Shown here: in pieces, positions 7,673 to 13,941 of the stretch
Layout: each line of letters opens with the position of its first letter
How positions within the stretch are numbered: the stretch's first letter is position 1
DNA from: Mariprofundaceae bacterium
GTDB taxonomy: Bacteria; Pseudomonadota; Zetaproteobacteria; Mariprofundales; Mariprofundaceae
Length of the DNA: 13,941 bases
Assembly (NCBI GenBank): GCA_030950865.1
Contig: JAUZQR010000267.1
Coordinates: forward strand, 1 to 13,941
Reading direction: 5' to 3'
Notes under the pieces: model-generated
Told to the model about the DNA's origin: nothing
Databases searched by the model: none
What the model saw: only the letters and a program-made list of their open reading frames with translations
Translations under genes and position numbers: made by a program

Positions 7673-8706
7673 TGATTCGAAAAGATATTAAAGCACTTGC
7701 TGCTTATCATGTACCTGATTCATCGGGTTTAATGAAGCTTGATGCTATGGAAAACCCATACACTTTACCTGATGATTTGCGTGAAGCTTGGGTAAAAGAA
7801 TTGGCACAGGTTGAAATTAATCGTTATCCCGATGCGGATATGCGGGAATTACGTGAGCAAATTGCCGAGCAAGAAGGCTTGAAGCCTGAGCAAGTATTGC
7901 TGGGTAATGGCTCGGATGAGATTATTCAAATGTTATTGCTTGCCAATGACTCTGGTGTTTGTGTAACACCAGCACCGACATTTGTTATGTATGAACTGAT
8001 TTCGCAATGGCTTAAACGCTCTGTTGCGAGCGTACCGCTGGCAAAAGACTTTTCTTTGGATGCAGGTCAATTTTTACAAGTTTGTGCGCGTGAAAAGGCA
8101 GTGATTGCATTTTTAGCATGCCCGAATAATCCGACAGGCAACCTTTGGCCTGAGGAAACAGTTATGAGAATCACCCAAGGTTTTCGAGGGCTTGTGGTGA
8201 TTGATGAGGCGTATGCGCCTTTTGCAGAACGTACGCATACGCATTTGATTGCGCCGAATGTGGTGGTGTTGCGCACATTTTCTAAGCTTGGTTGGGCAGG
8301 GTTACGCTTGGGCTACTTGTTGGGTGATGCTGATGTGATTACGGATCTAAACAAAGTGCGCATGCCATATAATATCAATAGCTTGACTCAGGCTTCAGCA
8401 CGTTTTTTCTTGCGGCATAGTGATGTGTTTAAAAAGCAGGCGCGTGATATTTGTTTTGAGCGTAAGCGTATGACAGCATCTTTGATGGCTTTAGACGCGA
8501 TTGAAGTATTCCCTTCACAGGCAAATTTTATTCTGTTACGAGTGACAGATGCGGATAGTGTATTTGAAGCTTTGAAAGAGCGTGGTATTCTGATTAAAAA
8601 CATGCATGCACAGGGTGGCTTATTGAGCCAGTGTTTACGTGTTACAGTTGGCAGCAAAGATGAAAATAATGCAGTGCTTGCCGCACTTCGGGAGATCATG
8701 TCATGA
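7672..8706 (+). CDS. hisC: Histidinol-phosphate aminotransferase
   Basis: HisC is a PLP-dependent class I/II aminotransferase that uses glutamate to convert imidazole-acetol phosphate to histidinol phosphate. The 344-residue protein has the substrate-side segment LDAMENPY (23-30), the phosphate-binding GNGSDE (78-83), PNNPTG (151-156), the cofactor Asp178 and Tyr181 in [10 protein letters not shown], the PLP-binding Lys205 in [15 protein letters not shown], and a C-terminal [12 protein letters not shown] with the substrate carboxylate-binding Arg. AAGGA lies 6 bases before the ATG. It overlaps hisD by one base and hisB by four (ATGA). A related aminotransferase function cannot be excluded by motif alone, but the context makes HisC very likely. 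Confidence 0.97.
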   Translation: MIRKDIKALAAYHVPDSSGLMKLDAMENPYTLPDDLREAWVKELAQVEINRYPDADMRELREQIAEQEGLKPEQVLLGNGSDEIIQMLLLANDSGVCVTPAPTFVMYELISQWLKRSVASVPLAKDFSLDAGQFLQVCAREKAVIAFLACPNNPTGNLWPEETVMRITQGFRGLVVIDEAYAPFAERTHTHLIAPNVVVLRTFSKLGWAGLRLGYLLGDADVITDLNKVRMPYNINSLTQASARFFLRHSDVFKKQARDICFERKRMTASLMALDAIEVFPSQANFILLRVTDADSVFEALKERGILIKNMHAQGGLLSQCLRVTVGSKDENNAVLAALREIMS

Positions 8707-9302
8707 GTTCTAATGCAAAGCGAGTATCCAAGATTGAACGCAGTACCAAAGAAACATCCATCACATTAAGCCTTGATTTGGATGGTAGTGGCAAGTCTGA
8801 ATTAAACTCATCGATTGCATTTTTAGATCACATGCTGGAACAAATATCTCGCCACGGATTGATTGATTTAATGGTCAATGCCAAAGGCGATCGTGAAATT
8901 GATGACCATCATACCGTGGAAGATATTGGTATTTGTTTGGGTGAAGCTTTGCGAGAAGCTGCTGGTGATAAATCAGGTATTGTGCGTTATGGGCATGCTT
9001 ATGTGCCGCTTGATGAGGCATTATCGCGTGTGGTATTGGATTTTTCAGGTCGCCCTGGTTTGGAGTACAATATCGACTTTCCGAAAGAGAAAGTGGGTGG
9101 TTTTGACATCGATTTGTTTAAAGAGTTCTTCCAAGCAGTGAGTAATCATGGGCGTATTACCATGCATATTGATTGCCTGCGCGGTGGCAACAACCACCAT
9201 ATCATTGAAACTGTGTTCAAAGCATTCGGTCGCGCTTTACGCATGGCACTTGAGCTTGATAAACGTCAAACAGGCATTCCATCCACCAAAGGTTCTCTAT
9301 AA
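8703..9302 (+). CDS. hisB: Imidazoleglycerol-phosphate dehydratase, single-function
   Basis: HisB (IGPD) is a manganese enzyme that removes water from imidazoleglycerol phosphate to give imidazole-acetol phosphate. The 199-residue protein is only the dehydratase. It lacks the N-terminal HAD-type histidinol-phosphate phosphatase found in the bifunctional enteric HisB, so a separate phosphatase must be encoded elsewhere. The two metal-binding motifs DHHTVED (68-74) and HHIIE (165-169) are intact, as are FLDHMLEQ with His43, RHG with His51, SNHGR with His149, and the conserved end STKGSL. GGGAG lies 8 bases before the ATG, inside hisC, with which it overlaps by four bases. hisH follows after 3 bases. 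Confidence 0.98.
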   Translation: MSSNAKRVSKIERSTKETSITLSLDLDGSGKSELNSSIAFLDHMLEQISRHGLIDLMVNAKGDREIDDHHTVEDIGICLGEALREAAGDKSGIVRYGHAYVPLDEALSRVVLDFSGRPGLEYNIDFPKEKVGGFDIDLFKEFFQAVSNHGRITMHIDCLRGGNNHHIIETVFKAFGRALRMALELDKRQTGIPSTKGSL

Positions 9303-9305
9303 CCC

Positions 9306-9941
9306 ATGTCAAAGCTTGCTCTGATTGATTATGGCATGGGAAATTTACACTCAGTTGCCAAGGCATTGGAAAAAGTGGGCGCAGATGTTGATTTGGTCAA
9401 AGATGCTGATGCTTTAAAGAATTATGAACGTGTAGTGCTGCCCGGTGTGGGGGCATTTCGTGATTGTATGACGGCATTGAAAGAAACAGGCTTAGATGTC
9501 GCAATTGTCGAACAGCTCAAGCAAGGCATGCCATTTTTGGGCATTTGTTTGGGTATGCAGGCTTTGATGACAGTATCGCACGAATTTGGCTTTTATCAGG
9601 GGCTAAAGATTATCCCAGGTGCGGTTAAACACTTTCCTGAATCACATCCTGAACGCGGCTTTAAAATTCCGCATATGGGTTGGAATGATGTGGCTTTTGC
9701 TGCGGATAAGCCCATTCACCCCGTGCTTTCGCCCTTGCAAAATAAACAAGTGTATTATGTGCATTCGTACTATTGCACACCAGAGAATCCAGAGCATATG
9801 TTGGCTGCCTCATCGTATGGTGATTATCCATTTGCTTGTGCAATTGGACGAGACAATATTGTTGCAGTGCAATTTCACCCTGAAAAATCACAAAAAGCGG
9901 GCTTGGCAATGCTTGAGTCCTTTGTAAATTGGAACCTTTAA
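9306..9941 (+). CDS. hisH: Imidazole glycerol phosphate synthase, glutaminase subunit HisH
   Basis: HisH is a class I glutamine amidotransferase that releases ammonia and passes it through a tunnel to HisF. The 211-residue product has DYGMGNLHSV (8-17), the oxyanion-strand region LPGVGAF (45-51), the nucleophile Cys81 in PFLGICLGMQ, and the other two members of the catalytic triad, His191 and Glu193, in QFHPEKSQ. The HMGWN motif (123-127) at the HisF contact face is also present. The start ATG is 3 bases after hisB, with only a distant AAAGG, so translation probably depends on coupling. The stop codon shares one base with the hisA start (TAATG). Confidence 0.98.
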   Translation: MSKLALIDYGMGNLHSVAKALEKVGADVDLVKDADALKNYERVVLPGVGAFRDCMTALKETGLDVAIVEQLKQGMPFLGICLGMQALMTVSHEFGFYQGLKIIPGAVKHFPESHPERGFKIPHMGWNDVAFAADKPIHPVLSPLQNKQVYYVHSYYCTPENPEHMLAASSYGDYPFACAIGRDNIVAVQFHPEKSQKAGLAMLESFVNWNL

Positions 9942-10684
9942 TGAATAAATCGAGCAATACCTTTGAACTGATTCCTGCGATTGACCTTAAAGGTGGTCAT
10001 TGTGTGCGCCTGAAACAAGGGCGTATGGATGATGCCACTGATTATGGTGATAACCCTGCGGAAATGGGTGCATATTGGCAGTCCTTGGGAGCGAAACGTC
10101 TGCATGTGGTGGATTTGGATGGTGCATTTGCGGGTAAACCCGCAAATCAAGAGGCTATTCGTGCTATTTGTGATGTGATGAACATTCCTGTGCAATTGGG
10201 TGGCGGTTTGCGTGACTTGAAGATGATTGAAGGCATGTTAAACCTTGGTGTTGACCGTGTTATTTTAGGCTCGATTGCTATTGCCGAACCGAATATTGTC
10301 AAAGAAGCCTGTAAAGCTTTTCCCAATCAAGTGTGTGTTGGCATTGATGCCAAAGGAGGCATGGTGGCAGTGCATGGTTGGGATGATGTTACCGATGTGA
10401 AGGCAGTGGATTTGGCGAAACAGTTTGAAGATGATGGTGTTGCCGCCATTATTTATACCGATATTGCTCGCGATGGTATGTTGTCGGGGCCGAATATCGA
10501 AGAAACGGTAAACTTGGCCAAAGCGGTATCGATTCCTGTGATTGTTTCAGGTGGCGTGGCTAAGATGGATGATGTTACTGATTGTGCCAAGCATGTTGAT
10601 GATGGTATTTGTGGTGCAATTACAGGTCGCGCAATTTATGAAAAGACCATTGATTTCGAACAAGCTATGAAGCTGTTAAAATAA
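9941..10684 (+). CDS. hisA: ProFAR isomerase HisA
   Basis: HisA is a (beta-alpha)8-barrel enzyme that opens the ribose ring of ProFAR by an Amadori rearrangement to give PRFAR. The 247-residue product has the catalytic Asp15 in [10 protein letters not shown] and the second Asp136 in [14 protein letters not shown]. Phosphate-binding glycines are seen in QLGGGLR (85-91) and in VIVSGGVAK. The two half-barrel repeats typical of the HisA/HisF fold can be recognised. An in-frame TTG lies four codons upstream, but ATG 9941 is chosen because it overlaps the hisH stop in the TAATG pattern used elsewhere in this cluster. The gene ends 1 base before hisF. HisA rather than its relative HisF is supported by the IPAIDLKGG start and the position. 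Confidence 0.98.
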   Translation: MNKSSNTFELIPAIDLKGGHCVRLKQGRMDDATDYGDNPAEMGAYWQSLGAKRLHVVDLDGAFAGKPANQEAIRAICDVMNIPVQLGGGLRDLKMIEGMLNLGVDRVILGSIAIAEPNIVKEACKAFPNQVCVGIDAKGGMVAVHGWDDVTDVKAVDLAKQFEDDGVAAIIYTDIARDGMLSGPNIEETVNLAKAVSIPVIVSGGVAKMDDVTDCAKHVDDGICGAITGRAIYEKTIDFEQAMKLLK

Positions 10685-10685
10685 C

Positions 10686-11444
10686 ATGTTGTCTAAACGA
10701 ATTATTCCCTGTCTTGATGTTGCGCATGGTCGTGTGGTTAAAGGCGTGCAATTTGTTGATATTATTGATGCTGGTGACCCTGTGGAAGCGGCAATTAAAT
10801 ATGATGAGCAGGGCGCAGATGAGCTGACTTTTTTAGATATTCGCGCCAGTCATGAAAGCCGCGATACCTTGTATCATATGGTGACAGAAGTTGCCGAGCA
10901 TGTGTTTATGCCTCTCACAGTTGGTGGTGGTGTGAAGGCATTAAAAGATATTGAAGGTTTGTTGCATGCAGGGGCGGATAAAATATCCATCAACACAGCT
11001 GCGATTTTTAATCCTGAACTGGTGAAAGAGGCGGCAGAGAGATTTGGTTCTTCCACGATTGTGGTAGCAGTGGATGCCAAGAAGGTTGGCAATCATTGGG
11101 AATGTTTTACGCATGGTGGGCGCAAACCGACTGGTATCAATGCTGTAGAATGGGCAAAACGCATGTCGGATTATGGCGCTGGTGAAATTCTTCTGACCAG
11201 TATGGATGCTGATGGCACCAAAGAAGGTTATGATATTCTATTAACACGAGCTGTTTCGGACGCAATTTCAGCCAATGTAGTGGCATCAGGTGGTGTTGGA
11301 ACGCTAGAGCATTTGGCAGAAGGACTACGTGATGGCAAAGCTGATGCAGTGCTTGCCGCCTCAATTTTTCATTTTGGAACATTTACCATCGCAGAAACCA
11401 AGACTTACTTAGCCGAGCAAGGAATTCCAGTTCGTCAGGTGTAA
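10686..11444 (+). CDS. hisF: Imidazole glycerol phosphate synthase, cyclase subunit HisF
   Basis: HisF uses ammonia delivered by HisH to split PRFAR into imidazoleglycerol phosphate, which feeds HisB, and AICAR, which returns to purine synthesis. The 252-residue barrel protein has the catalytic Asp11 in [16 protein letters not shown] and Asp130 in [10 protein letters not shown]. It also has the phosphate-binding LTVGGGVK (77-84), ISINTAA (100-106) and [13 protein letters not shown], and the [14 protein letters not shown] segment. The start is 1 base after the hisA stop. In many related clusters hisI and hisE follow hisF; here the his genes end and the next gene is dnaX after 70 bases. The stop codon lies in an inverted repeat that may act as a weak terminator. 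Confidence 0.98.
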   Translation: MLSKRIIPCLDVAHGRVVKGVQFVDIIDAGDPVEAAIKYDEQGADELTFLDIRASHESRDTLYHMVTEVAEHVFMPLTVGGGVKALKDIEGLLHAGADKISINTAAIFNPELVKEAAERFGSSTIVVAVDAKKVGNHWECFTHGGRKPTGINAVEWAKRMSDYGAGEILLTSMDADGTKEGYDILLTRAVSDAISANVVASGGVGTLEHLAEGLRDGKADAVLAASIFHFGTFTIAETKTYLAEQGIPVRQV

Positions 11445-11475
11445 ACCCATCCTGTTACACCTTCTAATATTTTTT
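11437..11475 (+). terminator. Possible weak terminator at the hisF end
   Basis: AGGTGTAA (11437-11444, containing the hisF stop codon) is perfectly complementary to TTACACCT (11455-11462), with a 10-base loop. An AT-rich stretch with six T (11470-11475) follows. The stem is short and not GC-rich, and the T run begins 7 bases after it, so termination would be leaky at best. Part of the his transcript may therefore run into dnaX. The remaining intergenic bases hold no convincing promoter; TAATAT (11465-11470) and TAAGAT (11503-11508) lack a matching -35 box. Confidence 0.4.
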
Positions 11476-11514
11476 CAAGATGCTTTTTACATGCGCTTGT
11501 TGTAAGATTTTCGC

Positions 11515-13191
11515 ATGTCTTATTTGGTATTGGCGCGACGCTGGCGACCACAATGTTTTGCTGACCTTGTTGGTCAGGATGTGGTGGTTCGCACTCTTAA
11601 AAATGCTTTAAGCTCAAATAGTTTGGCACATGCTTATTTACTGACTGGTATTCGTGGTGTCGGCAAGACGACGATTGCGCGGTTGATGGCGATGTCGGTA
11701 AACTGTGCCAATCAGAGTGATGGTGAACCGTGTGGCAAGTGTGGTGCGTGTACTGCAATTGCGGCAGGAAGCCATTTGGATGTGCAGGAAATGGATGCCG
11801 CCAGCCATACGGGCGTGGATGATATGCGTGAAATTCTTGATGGTGTGCGTTATCCACCCGTGAGTTTGCGATATAAAGTTTATATTATTGATGAAGCACA
11901 CATGCTTAGTAAGAATGCATTTAATGCACTTTTAAAAACCCTTGAAGAGCCGCCAGCACAAGTGTTGTTTATCTTAGCCACAACAGAATCGGAAAAGCTA
12001 CCAGTGACTGTGCGTTCACGTTGCCAGCGCTTTGATTTGCGACGTTTGGGTGTGCAAGAGGTGGCGGACTATTTGGGACACGTGCTAACGCAAGAATCGG
12101 TTGAAGCTGAGCCAGAAGCCCTATTAACCATTGCCCGAGCTGCAGATGGCAGTGTGCGGGATGCTTTGTCGTTGACCGAGCGAGTATTGGCATATGCACG
12201 CGAAAAAATCATAGCAGAAGATGTGCGACAGGCATTGGGCATGATTGGACCCGAAGTAGTGCAGGGTTTATCTGATGCGATTGCGGCAGATGATGCGGCA
12301 GCGGCAGTGTCTGTGGTGCGACAGGCTTCGATACAGGGAAGTGCGCCACGAGCTTTGTTGCTTTCATTGTCTGAATTATGGCATCAAATGGCATGTATGC
12401 AGGTGGATGAAAATCTGATTGCCGATGTGCCATCGGAGCAAGTGCAACAATGGCTTGCGCAAGCCGTGAAACATTGGTCTTGGCAAGAGCTTGATTTGCG
12501 TTATCAGGTGTTGATTCATGGGCTTCGTGACTTGGGTATGGTGGATGAGCAACGTGGCGTGGAAATGATTGCCATGCGTTTGTGTCATTTGAGTGTGCTG
12601 GTTGAAGGTGGTGAGACTTTAGCGCGACATAAGCCTGTGCAAAAAGACGCTTCTGTAGGCGATAAGGCTGTGACAAAAGACGATGGTGTAGCAAAGCAAC
12701 AGGCTGAAGTGGCGAACCTTCATGTTGAGTCTGCGGTGGATGAGGTGATGCCTACCGAACCTATGAAAGCCATGAAAGAGACGGTGGAAACAAACCCAGC
12801 ATCCTATGAACGTTGGGAAGATGCGGTTGAGGCATATAGCAAAATACGACCTGGTGTGACGGCTATGTTGGAGCATGTGATTTGCGCTGAATACAGGGAA
12901 ACACAAGTGCGCTTGGCGCTGGATACACATCAGCAGCGAGCCATTGTGGCGCAGGAGCGTGCAGCCTTTGAAACATGGCTGGGGCGTGAAGTATTGTGGG
13001 AAAATAAATCGCAAGATGGTCATGTGGAAACTATTTCTAAAGCCCGTGCGCGGCATGCCGATGAAGAAAAAAAACAACTATGGCAGCAAGCTGAACAGGA
13101 TCCTGCGGTGCAACTGTTGAAACAAGACATGGATTGTCGTTTGTTGGATGTACAGCCTACGGCGAAAGAAAGCGGAGTGAATGAAAGATGA
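11515..13191 (+). CDS. dnaX: DNA polymerase III subunit tau (gamma/tau), DnaX
   Basis: DnaX is the AAA+ ATPase of the clamp loader and joins it to the polymerase core and DnaB helicase. In this 558-residue product domains I-III occupy about 1-365. Walker A is GIRGVGKT (45-52), the zinc module uses Cys64, Cys73, Cys76 and Cys79, Walker B is IIDEAH (124-129), sensor 1 is ATTE (155-158), the SRC motif is at 168-170 and sensor 2 is GSVRDALSL with Arg215. A charged, low-complexity linker (about 366-428) leads to a C-terminal domain (about 430-548) resembling tau domain V, which binds the alpha subunit in E. coli. The full length is shorter than E. coli tau (643). The start ATG has only a weak TAAG before it. 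An in-phase A_AAA_AAA heptamer covers codons 519-520. ybaB overlaps by four bases. Confidence 0.97.
   Translation: MSYLVLARRWRPQCFADLVGQDVVVRTLKNALSSNSLAHAYLLTGIRGVGKTTIARLMAMSVNCANQSDGEPCGKCGACTAIAAGSHLDVQEMDAASHTGVDDMREILDGVRYPPVSLRYKVYIIDEAHMLSKNAFNALLKTLEEPPAQVLFILATTESEKLPVTVRSRCQRFDLRRLGVQEVADYLGHVLTQESVEAEPEALLTIARAADGSVRDALSLTERVLAYAREKIIAEDVRQALGMIGPEVVQGLSDAIAADDAAAAVSVVRQASIQGSAPRALLLSLSELWHQMACMQVDENLIADVPSEQVQQWLAQAVKHWSWQELDLRYQVLIHGLRDLGMVDEQRGVEMIAMRLCHLSVLVEGGETLARHKPVQKDASVGDKAVTKDDGVAKQQAEVANLHVESAVDEVMPTEPMKAMKETVETNPASYERWEDAVEAYSKIRPGVTAMLEHVICAEYRETQVRLALDTHQQRAIVAQERAAFETWLGREVLWENKSQDGHVETISKARARHADEEKKQLWQQAEQDPAVQLLKQDMDCRLLDVQPTAKESGVNER
13068..13074 (+). other. 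Candidate -1 frameshift (slippery) heptamer in dnaX
   Basis: A run of eight A (13067-13074) holds A_AAA_AAA exactly in the phase needed for tandem -1 slippage, at Lys519-Lys520 of dnaX. The -1 frame then reads six codons (TTMAAS) to a TGA at 13092-13094, giving a 526-residue form without the last 38 residues. The same run could support transcriptional slippage. Neither a strong upstream Shine-Dalgarno-like stimulator nor a clearly stable downstream stem is visible, and paired Lys codons in a charged helix can give this motif by chance. Confidence 0.35.
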
Positions 13192-13505
13192 TGAATATTG
13201 GCAAAATGATGAAAAAAGCCCAGGAAATGCAAGCTAACATGAAAGACTTGCAGGAAGAATTGGCGAAGATTGAAGTCAGTGGTGAATCAGGCGGCGGCAT
13301 GGTGAAGGTGGTTATGTCGGGTGATAGGCAGGTTAAATCTATTGTTATTGAAGATGAGTTATGGGAAGAAAAAGATAAATCATTGATTGAAGATTTGGTG
13401 GCAGCAGCAGTAAATGCAGCGAGTCAACTGGCTGAAGAGAAATCCAAAGAAGAACAGCAAAAATTGATGGCTGGTTTACCATTGCCACCAGGTTTTTCGC
13501 TTTGA
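13188..13505 (+). CDS. ybaB: YbaB/EbfC family nucleoid-associated protein
   Basis: A 105-residue member of the YbaB/EbfC family, small dimeric DNA-binding proteins linked to nucleoid organisation and almost always encoded between dnaX and recR. The protein shows an N-terminal amphipathic helix with a methionine-rich start (IGKMMKKAQEMQANMKDLQ), the family signature VSGESGGGMVKVVMSGDRQV (about 31-50), an acidic EDLVAAAVNAA helix, and the end LPLPPGFSL matching the usual PPGF motif. The ATG at 13188 overlaps the dnaX stop (ATGA) and has GGAG 10 bases upstream. The next codon is also ATG and could equally serve. Its precise cellular role is not settled even in model species. Confidence 0.96.
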   Translation: MMNIGKMMKKAQEMQANMKDLQEELAKIEVSGESGGGMVKVVMSGDRQVKSIVIEDELWEEKDKSLIEDLVAAAVNAASQLAEEKSKEEQQKLMAGLPLPPGFSL

Positions 13506-13941
13506 TGTATCACTTTCCAGGCATGCCTTTGCCGTTGGCACAATTGGTAGAACAATTAAGTGGCTTGCCAGGCATTGGCCCAAAGACTGCGATGCGCTTA
13601 AGCCTGAACCTATTATCCAAACCTGAAGAGGAAGTTAAACAACTGGCTGCTACATTAGCGGGCTTGCATCAAGCCATGGATTTTTGTTCGCGCTGCGGAA
13701 GTTTTGCCGAGCATCAACATTGTACGGTCTGTGATCAAGTGCGCCGTGATGCTTCGGTGGTCTGTGTGGTTGAGCAGCCTGTGGATGTATTAATGTTGGA
13801 ACGAGGCCATGGTTTTTCGGGGCATTATCATGTGTTACATGGCCGCTTAAGCCCGATTGATGGCATGGGAACAGAGCAGTTGAATATAGCTGCGCTGGAT
13901 CAACGCATTGCCGAGGGTGCGATACGGGAATTGATTTTGGC
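13505..13941 (+). CDS. recR: Recombination mediator protein RecR (partial, C-terminus beyond the window)
   Basis: RecR works with RecO (and RecF) to load RecA on SSB-coated single-stranded DNA during gap repair. The visible 145 codons contain the helix-hairpin-helix LSGLPGIGPKTAMRLS (about 19-34), the four-cysteine zinc finger (CSRC and CTVC, about 61-76), and the first part of the Toprim domain with VVCVVEQPVDVLMLE and GHYHVLHGRLSPIDGMG. The gene runs off the right edge, so the end of Toprim and the Walker B-like C-terminal element are not seen. The ATG shares one base with the ybaB stop (TGATG). Only a weak, distant AGG precedes it, which suggests coupled translation. An internal in-frame ATG at 13523 is less likely because residues before it resemble the normal family N-terminus. 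Confidence 0.96.
   Translation, partial: MYHFPGMPLPLAQLVEQLSGLPGIGPKTAMRLSLNLLSKPEEEVKQLAATLAGLHQAMDFCSRCGSFAEHQHCTVCDQVRRDASVVCVVEQPVDVLMLERGHGFSGHYHVLHGRLSPIDGMGTEQLNIAALDQRIAEGAIRELIL

Noticed and set aside
11465..11514. Promoter for dnaX (TAATAT or TAAGAT as -10)
   Set aside because: No acceptable -35 box at 16 to 18 bases and no extended -10 was found for either; AT-rich gaps give such hexamers by chance.
13096..13105. Palindrome CAGGATCCTG just after the dnaX slippery run
   Set aside because: It has no loop and is short. As RNA it would not form a stable stem by itself, so I do not count it as a frameshift stimulator.
12209..13232. Long minus-strand frames opposite dnaX and ybaB
   Set aside because: They are rich in His, Cys and Phe with no domain pattern, as expected for shadows of a coding strand rich in repeated GTG, GCA and GAA codons.
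1..13941. CRISPR array, tRNA/rRNA, insertion sequence, phage, toxin-antitoxin or defence island
   Set aside because: No direct-repeat array, transposase, integrase, tRNA-like fold or defence-type domain was seen. Genes fill almost the whole window and all belong to known housekeeping families apart from the sensor kinase.

Overview
This window looks like an ordinary chromosomal stretch of a Gram-negative bacterium, most likely a member of the Pseudomonadota (Proteobacteria). The placement rests on four things: MurA followed directly by a short-form HisG, HisD and HisC; a single-function HisB; the rplM-rpsI pair; and a dnaX-ybaB-recR cluster. The murA-hisGDCBHAF order resembles the layout known from betaproteobacteria and some gammaproteobacteria. 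The short HisG and the single-function HisB argue against the enteric type of his operon. Base composition looks moderate by eye, not counted. A lesser-known lineage such as the Zetaproteobacteria is possible, but that is only a guess.

Left part, minus strand (1-4218). A recQ helicase gene runs off the left edge. Just upstream of it, and likely co-transcribed with it, is a 766-residue membrane-anchored hybrid sensor histidine kinase (six hydrophobic segments, GAF-like region, HisKA, HATPase, receiver). A strong intrinsic terminator separates this pair from rpsI and rplM, whose promoter (TTGACA, 16 bases, TACACT) lies in the divergent gap before murA.

Central part, plus strand (4382-11444). 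Eight tightly packed genes, murA-hisG-hisD-hisC-hisB-hisH-hisA-hisF, have overlaps of 1 to 8 bases or very short gaps, consistent with one transcript and coupled translation. They encode the UDP-GlcNAc enolpyruvyl transferase of peptidoglycan synthesis and most of histidine biosynthesis: HisG makes PR-ATP, HisA isomerises ProFAR, HisH-HisF form the synthase, and HisB, HisC and HisD finish the pathway. hisI and hisE (or a fused hisIE), the HisG partner hisZ, and a histidinol-phosphate phosphatase are absent and must lie elsewhere. No histidine leader peptide or attenuator is possible at hisG, because hisG begins inside murA.

Right part, plus strand (11515-13941). dnaX, ybaB/ebfC and a partial recR form the classical replication/recombination cluster with overlapping start and stop codons. 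A small inverted repeat spanning the hisF stop codon may be a weak terminator between the his genes and dnaX.

I found no mobile element, CRISPR array, tRNA, rRNA, phage gene or evident defence system. The observations most worth a second look are a perfectly phased A_AAA_AAA slippery heptamer near the 3' end of dnaX, a possible leaderless promoter for the sensor kinase, a cysteine cluster in HisG, and the missing hisI/hisE.
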